A stretch of DNA of 64,000 nucleotides from an uncultured bacterium (lineage in GTDB: Bacteria > Verrucomicrobiota > Lentisphaeria > Victivallales > UBA1829): positions 1-64,000 of the forward strand of contig URKJ01000026.1 in the NCBI GenBank assembly GCA_900548385.1, written 5' to 3'. Positions within the stretch are counted from its first letter, which is position 1; each line of letters begins with the position of its first letter. The position numbers and the translations under genes were made by a program. The notes beneath the pieces are model-generated. The model had not been told where the DNA came from. It saw nothing but the letters and a program-made list of their open reading frames with translations, and made no database searches. This document shows, in pieces, positions 59,601 through 64,000 of the stretch.

Positions 59601-61020
59601 CGTGAACAAGAACGGATTTATCGTGATCTATGATGCGGCGAAGGCGAAGGAGATTGAGGAAAAAGCCCGTGAGCGGGCGAAACTCGAAGCGGAAGTCATC
59701 GGTGCGTTCTATAACCGTGATTACGATTACTGGGCCGATGCTGTGAAGGAGGCCGAGATTGACCGTTATACGGCGGAAGTCGGTGCGGTCCTTTATAAGA
59801 AGGACGGCGACAGGGTTAAGGCCAATGACCGGATTGCGACCTGGGATTCGTCTCACCTCCCGATCATTGCGGAAGATGCCGGTACTGTGGAACTTCTCGA
59901 CTTGATCGAAAACGTTACTTTGAATCGAACCGAGCGCGGCGGCAACGAGGAAATTACCGTTATGCCTCACCGTGAAGACCTGCATCCGCAGATCGTCATC
60001 AAGGATAAGGCGGGTGAAGTGCTTTCGTACTATCCGCTGCCTGCCGGTGCGTTTATCATGACGAAGCGCGGTGTGAAGGTGCGTCCCGGTGTCGTGCTTG
60101 CCCGTGTGCCGCGTCAGCAGCTGAAGAACAAGGACATCACCGGAGGTCTTCCGCGTGTTGCTGAGCTGTTCGAAGCCCGTACGCCGAAAGAAGTCGCTGA
60201 TATTGCGAAGATCGACGGCTTGGTCGAATTCGGAAAAGTTCAGCGCAGCCGCCGCCAGATCATTGTCCGTGATCCGGACACCAATGAGTTTGAGGAACAC
60301 AGCATTCCGACGAACAAACATCTGTTCGTTGCAAAAGGCGACTATGTGAAGAAAGGCCAGAAGCTGACCGGCGGATCGATCGTTCCGCAGGTGATGCTCT
60401 CTGTATGCGGTTCTCAGGAACTGCAGCGCTATCTGGTGAATGAGGTTCAGACGGTTTACCGGTCTCAGGGTGTGGAAATCAATGACAAGCACATTGAGAT
60501 CATTATCCGTCAGATGATGCAGAAGATCCGTATTACCGAACAGGGTGCGACGCAGTTCCTGGCCGGTGAACAGGTTGATAAATATGACTTCCAGCGGGCG
60601 AATGACGAGGCGAGAGCCAAAGGTCTCGCTCCTGCGGAAGGCGAACCGGTACTGCTGGGTATAACAAAGGCCTCGCTGGAAACCGACAGCTTCATTTCGT
60701 CGGCATCGTTCCAGGATACGACCCGTATTCTGACGGATGCCGCGACACTGGGCAAAGTCGACAGCCTCCGCGGTTTCAAGGAAAATGTTATTACCGGACA
60801 CCTCATCCCCGCGGGAACCGGCTCGGAGAAATTCCAGCGTCTTGTCCCGGAAAAACTCGGAGAAGAGCTTCCGCCGGAACTTGACATCCTCGAAGATGAC
60901 GATGAGTATCTGGATGAGGATGACGAGATTCAGGAAGAATACATCTACGATGCCGATGAAGCCGGCAATGATCTGGAAGAAGATGCCGTTTCAGATGAAG
61001 AAACGGATGAGGAAGAATAA
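56692..61020 (+). CDS. rpoC: RNA polymerase beta-prime subunit with acidic C-terminal tail
   Basis: A 1442-residue catalytic subunit. The N-terminal zinc ribbon is CNCGKYKRVKHKGIICDRCG, and the Mg-binding loop is AFNADFDGDQMAVHVPL. The bridge helix and trigger loop follow, and QSIGEPGTQLTMRTFHIGG is intact. There is a modest insertion (about residues 975-1080) inside the jaw region. The last 45 residues hold 27 Asp/Glu and no Lys/Arg, an unusual acidic tail. The GTG start overlaps the rpoB stop, with GGAGGG upstream. Confidence 0.97.
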   Translation: MIDNSYVPKDKEMPTRQQSGNSAFEAVSIKVASPEVIRSWSHGEIKNPETINYRSFKPEKGGLFCERIFGPQRDWECNCGKYKRVKHKGIICDRCGVEVTLSKVRRERMGHIELAVPVSHIWFFKCMPSRIGLMLDMTARTLERIIYYEDWVVTDPGDTPLKLGQSLNEMDYRQAREEYQDAFQADMGAPAIRSLLSQIELEPLRQELEVLLTGTKNKAIRKKLSKRLRLVEGFQRSNSRPEWMILEVLPVIPPDLRPLVPLEGGRFATSDLNDLYRRVINRNNRLKNLLQLRTPEVIIRNEKRMLQEAVDALLDNGRHGRAVTGAGNRPLKSLSDMLKGKQGRFRQNLLGKRVDYSGRSVIVVGPELKLAQCGLPKKMALVLFEPFIIRHLKGRGYAHTVRSAKKMIERGESVVWDILEEVTKGHPVMLNRAPTLHRLSIQAFDPILIEGSAIRLHPLVCTAFNADFDGDQMAVHVPLSGAAQLECKLLMLSSNNIFSPANGKPIMTPTQDITLGSYYLTIEPRNPAKARAFKDIHEVLFALDTGHIHIHDAIRIPNPDFGVETPHGNAKDRFLLTTAGRCIFNSIWDKTLGFYNGVAKKKELGALIAEAYAHIGHQKTVEQLDRLKNLGYEYATVAGFSISIADMVVPKQKGELIAKARTEIDKINDQYNKGALTQLERYHNIIDTWTKTSNAVAESLFQELEGVSKKEINPVYAMLDSGARGSKDQIRQLAGMRGLMAKPSGDIIERPILSNFREGLSVLEYFISTHGARKGLADTALKTADSGYMTRKLVDVAQDIICRSEDCGTMKGIWISAIVEGDDVMLPLKARLIGRCSAQDIRDPIYEDGRLLVKAGEEFTPELADLIEKRNIQRVLIRSVLTCEIEHGVCVKCYGRNLASDKLAEVGDALGIIAAQSIGEPGTQLTMRTFHIGGTATSKYTKPEIIAKSEGTIRFENIRTVENEHGECVIVNKNGFIVIYDAAKAKEIEEKARERAKLEAEVIGAFYNRDYDYWADAVKEAEIDRYTAEVGAVLYKKDGDRVKANDRIATWDSSHLPIIAEDAGTVELLDLIENVTLNRTERGGNEEITVMPHREDLHPQIVIKDKAGEVLSYYPLPAGAFIMTKRGVKVRPGVVLARVPRQQLKNKDITGGLPRVAELFEARTPKEVADIAKIDGLVEFGKVQRSRRQIIVRDPDTNEFEEHSIPTNKHLFVAKGDYVKKGQKLTGGSIVPQVMLSVCGSQELQRYLVNEVQTVYRSQGVEINDKHIEIIIRQMMQKIRITEQGATQFLAGEQVDKYDFQRANDEARAKGLAPAEGEPVLLGITKASLETDSFISSASFQDTTRILTDAATLGKVDSLRGFKENVITGHLIPAGTGSEKFQRLVPEKLGEELPPELDILEDDDEYLDEDDEIQEEYIYDADEAGNDLEEDAVSDEETDEEE

Positions 61021-61061
61021 GGCAAGAACTGAAAAAAATATTAAAAAAGTTACCTGTACAC

Positions 61062-61106
61062 TTGAAAACAGCAAATGGTGCATTATATTAAATGCCTGTT
61101 TGCTGT
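61062..61106 (+). promoter_or_regulatory. Promoter and dyad upstream of rpsL
   Basis: TTGAAA (61062-61067), a 16-bp spacer, then TATATT (61084-61089). An inverted repeat encloses the -10: ACAGCAAA (61068-61075) with TTTGCTGT (61099-61106), and nested GCATT/AATGC around ATATTA. It may be an operator, or in rpoC read-through mRNA a stem-loop regulating rpsL. Confidence 0.5.
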
Positions 61107-61144
61107 AACTCAAATGTATAAAGGACACAGGTGAAGGAAAAAAG

Positions 61145-61546
61145 ATGCCGACAATCAACCAACTGGTAAAGGCCGGTCGCAGACCGAAAGTCGCCAAGAG
61201 CAAATCCAAGGCTCTTACAAAATGCCCGCAGAGACGTGGAGTCTGTCTGCAGGTTACAACAAGAACGCCGAAGAAGCCGAACTCCGCGTTGCGTAAAATT
61301 GCAAAAGTTCGTCTTACCAACGGTCAGGAAATCACTGCCTATATCGGCGGCGAAGGACACAATCTTCAGGAACACTCCGTTGTTCTCGTGAAGGGCGGTC
61401 GTGTCCGTGACCTTCCTGGTGTTCGTTATCATATCGTCAGAGGAGCTTTGGACAGTCTTGGCGTTGAAGGACGTAAACAGGGACGTTCCAAGTATGGGGC
61501 CAAGGTGCCGAAAGCCGGCGAAACCGCGGGCAAAAAGAAGAAATAA
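61145..61546 (+). CDS. rpsL: 30S ribosomal protein S12
   Basis: A 133-residue S12 at the decoding centre. RTPKKPNSALRK carries the Lys equivalent to E. coli Lys43, and RVRDLPGVRYH is standard, so no streptomycin-resistance substitution is seen. It has GGTGAAGGA upstream. It lies 124 bp after rpoC and 15 bp before rpsG, starting the str operon. Confidence 0.98.
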   Translation: MPTINQLVKAGRRPKVAKSKSKALTKCPQRRGVCLQVTTRTPKKPNSALRKIAKVRLTNGQEITAYIGGEGHNLQEHSVVLVKGGRVRDLPGVRYHIVRGALDSLGVEGRKQGRSKYGAKVPKAGETAGKKKK

Positions 61547-61561
61547 TCAGGAAGAGTTGAA

Positions 61562-62032
61562 ATGAGAAGACGTAAGATCACGAAGAGAGAGCTGACGCCC
61601 GATGTCAAGTACAACAGTGAGCTCGTTGCCCGCCTGATCAACACGATCATGCGCAATGGCAAGAAGTCTGTTGCTCAGAGTATTGTGTACGGCGCATTCG
61701 ATACGCTCAAAGCGAAGAAGAAAGATATGGAGCCGCTGGAAGTCTTTATTCAGGCGGTGGAAAATATCAAGCCGAAACTGGAAGTCAAGAGCCGTCGAGT
61801 CGGCGGAGCTACTTATCAGGTTCCCATCGAAGTTCCGGCGGAACGTCAGGTCGCGCTTGCCATGCGTTGGATCACGACCTACTCGCAGGCGAAAAAAGGT
61901 AAATCCATGACGGATGCTCTTGCTTCCGAACTGCTTGATGCGTTTGACAATCAGGGCGCTTCCATCAAGAAGAAAGATGATACACACAAGATGGCGCAGG
62001 CGAATAAAGCGTTTGCCCATTACAGATGGTAA
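61562..62032 (+). CDS. rpsG: 30S ribosomal protein S7
   Basis: A 156-residue S7, the primary binder of the 16S 3-prime domain. MRRRKITKRELTPDVKYNSE, GGATYQVPIEV and the C-terminal KAFAHYRW are family hallmarks. It lies 15 bp after rpsL with AGGAAGAG upstream and 37 bp before fusA. Confidence 0.98.
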   Translation: MRRRKITKRELTPDVKYNSELVARLINTIMRNGKKSVAQSIVYGAFDTLKAKKKDMEPLEVFIQAVENIKPKLEVKSRRVGGATYQVPIEVPAERQVALAMRWITTYSQAKKGKSMTDALASELLDAFDNQGASIKKKDDTHKMAQANKAFAHYRW

Positions 62033-62069
62033 TTTTAGAACTTTTTAATGCTCATTGAAAGACTGAACT

Positions 62070-64000
62070 ATGACAGCAGAAGCAGAACATACCTGTAACG
62101 AGTCGCCGAAACGTGTTGCGTCGATAGCCAATACGCGTAATATCGGTATTATGGCTCACATTGATGCGGGAAAAACCACACTTTCTGAACGTATTCTTTT
62201 TTATACCGGCAAGACTCACAAGATCGGTGAAGTTCATGACGGTGCCGCAACAATGGACTGGATGGTTCAGGAGCAGGAGCGCGGTATTACGATTACATCC
62301 GCCGCAACAACCTGTTTCTGGATGCGTCACGACAAGAAACACAGAATCAATCTTATTGACACTCCGGGACACGTGGACTTCACTGCTGAAGTCGAACGTT
62401 CTCTCCGCGTTCTCGACGGCGCGGTCGGCGTTTTCTGCGCGGTCGGTGGCGTTCAGCCCCAGTCCGAAACCGTTTGGCGCCAGGCGAAGAAATATCACGT
62501 CCCCTGCATGGCGTTCGTGAACAAAATGGACCGTACCGGCGCGAACTTCTACAAAGTCGTGGAAGATATGCGCAAGAAACTGAAAGTCAATGCCACTCCG
62601 CTTGAAATTCCTATCGGAGCCGAGGCTGATTTCACTGGGCTGATCGATATCCTTGAAATGAAAGCCATTCAGTTCAATGGCGACAACGGCGAAAATCCGC
62701 TGCCGATTGATATTCCGGCGGATATGATGGATAAAGCCAAGCAGTATCACGACGAACTGGTGGAAAAGATCGCTGATTTCGATGACGAGATTGCAATGCG
62801 TTTCCTCGACGGCGAGGACATCCCGGCGGAAGAACTTCGCCCGGTCATCCGTAAAGCCGTTCTTGCGGGTAAACTTGTTCCTGCTTTCTGCGGTTCAGCT
62901 TTCAAAAACAAAGGCGTTCAGTCCCTTCTCGACGCCGTGGCAGACTATCTGCCGTCTCCGGTTGACATCTGGGAAACCGTCGGCCACAATCCTTACAACA
63001 TGGATGAAGAGGTCAAAGTCCATTGCGGCGACGATCAGCCGTTTGCGGCTCTTGCATTCAAGATTGCGACTGACCCGTATGTCGGTAAGCTGTTCTTCTT
63101 CCGTATTTACGCCGGAACCGCGACTTGCGGACAGACTCTGCTGAATCCCCGTACCGGCAAGCAGGAACGTTTCGGACGTCTGCTTCAGATGCATGCGAAT
63201 TCCCGTGAAGAGCGCGATCAGATCTTCTGCGGAGATATTGCCGCTGCGGTCGGTCTCAAGAACGTTACGACCGGTGATACGCTGTGCGATGAAAAGAATC
63301 CGATCGTTCTCGAAGCCATGAATTTCCCGGATCCGGTTATTTCGATCGCTGTTGAGCCGAAGACAACGGCGGATCGCGACAAGCTTTCCAATGCTCTGAT
63401 CGCTCTGGCTCAGGAAGACCCGACGTTCACCATGAAATCCGATCAGGAAACCGGACAGACGATTATTTCCGGTATGGGTGAGCTTCACCTTGAGATCATT
63501 ATGGACCGTCTGATTCGCGAATTCCGCGTGGAAGCGGTTGCCGGCCAGCCGGAAGTCGCTTACCGTGAATCCATGCTCAAACCTGCTTCTTATGACTCCA
63601 AGTTCGTCCGTCAGTCCGGTGGACGCGGTCAGTATGGACATTGCGTACTGGAAGTTCAGCCGATGGAACAGGGGCATGGAGTAACGGTTCAGAACAAGAT
63701 CGTCGGCGGTGCGATTCCGAAGGAATACATCAAGCCGATCGAGCAGGGTATTCGCGAAGCGGCGCAGACCGGTGTTCTTGCCGGTTATCCGATCATCGAC
63801 TTCAATGTTGATATTGTTGACGGATCTTACCATCCGGTTGACTCCTCGGAAATGGCGTTCAAGATTGCTGCGTCGATGGGATTGAAAGAGGCTGCGAAGA
63901 AAGCCGGTCTCTGCCTTCTTGAGCCGATTATGAAAGTCGAAGTCACCTGCCCGGATGAAAACCAGGGCGATATTATCGGTGACATTACGAAACGCCGCGG
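62070..64000 (+). CDS. fusA: Elongation factor G, 3-prime end beyond the window
   Basis: The first 643 residues of a translational GTPase of about 700. After a slightly long N-terminus (MTAEAEHTCNESPKRVAS), the GTP-binding motifs are AHIDAGKTTLSERI, RGITITSAATT, DTPGHVDF and NKMD. Domains II-III and part of IV (GMGELHLEIIMDRL, SGGRGQYGHCVLEV) are present; the frame is open to the last base. EF-G moves tRNA and mRNA after peptide transfer and helps recycle ribosomes. It follows rpsG in the classic str order, but tuf lies 13 kb upstream. Confidence 0.97.
   Translation, partial: MTAEAEHTCNESPKRVASIANTRNIGIMAHIDAGKTTLSERILFYTGKTHKIGEVHDGAATMDWMVQEQERGITITSAATTCFWMRHDKKHRINLIDTPGHVDFTAEVERSLRVLDGAVGVFCAVGGVQPQSETVWRQAKKYHVPCMAFVNKMDRTGANFYKVVEDMRKKLKVNATPLEIPIGAEADFTGLIDILEMKAIQFNGDNGENPLPIDIPADMMDKAKQYHDELVEKIADFDDEIAMRFLDGEDIPAEELRPVIRKAVLAGKLVPAFCGSAFKNKGVQSLLDAVADYLPSPVDIWETVGHNPYNMDEEVKVHCGDDQPFAALAFKIATDPYVGKLFFFRIYAGTATCGQTLLNPRTGKQERFGRLLQMHANSREERDQIFCGDIAAAVGLKNVTTGDTLCDEKNPIVLEAMNFPDPVISIAVEPKTTADRDKLSNALIALAQEDPTFTMKSDQETGQTIISGMGELHLEIIMDRLIREFRVEAVAGQPEVAYRESMLKPASYDSKFVRQSGGRGQYGHCVLEVQPMEQGHGVTVQNKIVGGAIPKEYIKPIEQGIREAAQTGVLAGYPIIDFNVDIVDGSYHPVDSSEMAFKIAASMGLKEAAKKAGLCLLEPIMKVEVTCPDENQGDIIGDITKRR

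Noticed and set aside
58171..60801. An 876-codon open frame on the minus strand opposite rpoC
   Set aside because: Same reason: a shadow of a highly conserved gene, with no start signal.

Overview
The window reads as the left end of a contig from an anaerobic, carbohydrate-degrading bacterium of the PVC superphylum, most likely Lentisphaerota (Victivallis-like). This assignment is inference from gene content. The signs are a pseudopilin with the H-X9-DG signature in a LacI-controlled glycosidase operon, many AraC/LacI-linked glycoside hydrolases, a three-subunit [FeFe] hydrogenase of the electron-bifurcating type, and an EF-Tu whose switch I resembles the planctomycete form. Bases 8-41 are an Illumina Nextera adapter, so base 1 is a contig end and not biology. 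The right edge cuts fusA.

Layout. 1-7.5 kb: an extended SDR, a HIT protein, rpmE, prfA, an AraC regulator divergent from L-rhamnose isomerase, a small membrane protein, tsaB and a coupled membrane-anchored protein. 7.5-12.4 kb: a minus-strand AraC regulator followed by two phage-tail-fibre-like/collagen-like genes, divergent from a GH36 alpha-galactosidase-like enzyme. 12.4-14.2 kb: glnK-amtB behind a sigma-54 promoter. 14.3-17.5 kb: an Entner-Doudoroff operon (KDPG aldolase, KDG kinase, MFS transporter). 17.5-22.5 kb: hydCBA, preceded by a regulatory region rich in CTGTGAA. 22.6-28.6 kb: folP, gyrA, rsmD and guaA on the minus strand. 28.8-38.5 kb: a sensor/SpoIIE phosphatase, a GH20-like and a GH95-like enzyme, and a large secreted clan GH-A enzyme. 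That enzyme belongs to a three-gene lacI-pseudopilin-glycosidase operon (40.3 to 35.3 kb). 40.4-47.4 kb: a GDPD phosphodiesterase, an M16 protease, hisG and a sialate O-acetylesterase-like enzyme. 47.6-64 kb: tRNA-Leu, tRNA-Thr, tuf, rpmG, tRNA-Trp, secE, nusG, rplKAJL, rpoBC, rpsL, rpsG and fusA, all on the plus strand.

How it fits together. The enzymes target plant and host glycans (rhamnose, galactosides, hexosaminides, fucosides, acetylated sugars, hexuronate-derived KDG). Pyruvate from sugar breakdown would feed fermentation, with the bifurcating hydrogenase disposing of NADH plus ferredoxin electrons as H2. Transcriptional control is unusually legible here. Several promoters are near consensus and carry palindromes placed on or between the -35 and -10 boxes. 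The clearest is the lacI promoter, whose perfect 12-bp operator recurs about 570 bp downstream inside the lacI gene.

No CRISPR array, insertion sequence, rRNA gene or complete prophage was seen. The only stretch over 300 bases without a gene is 17523-17978.
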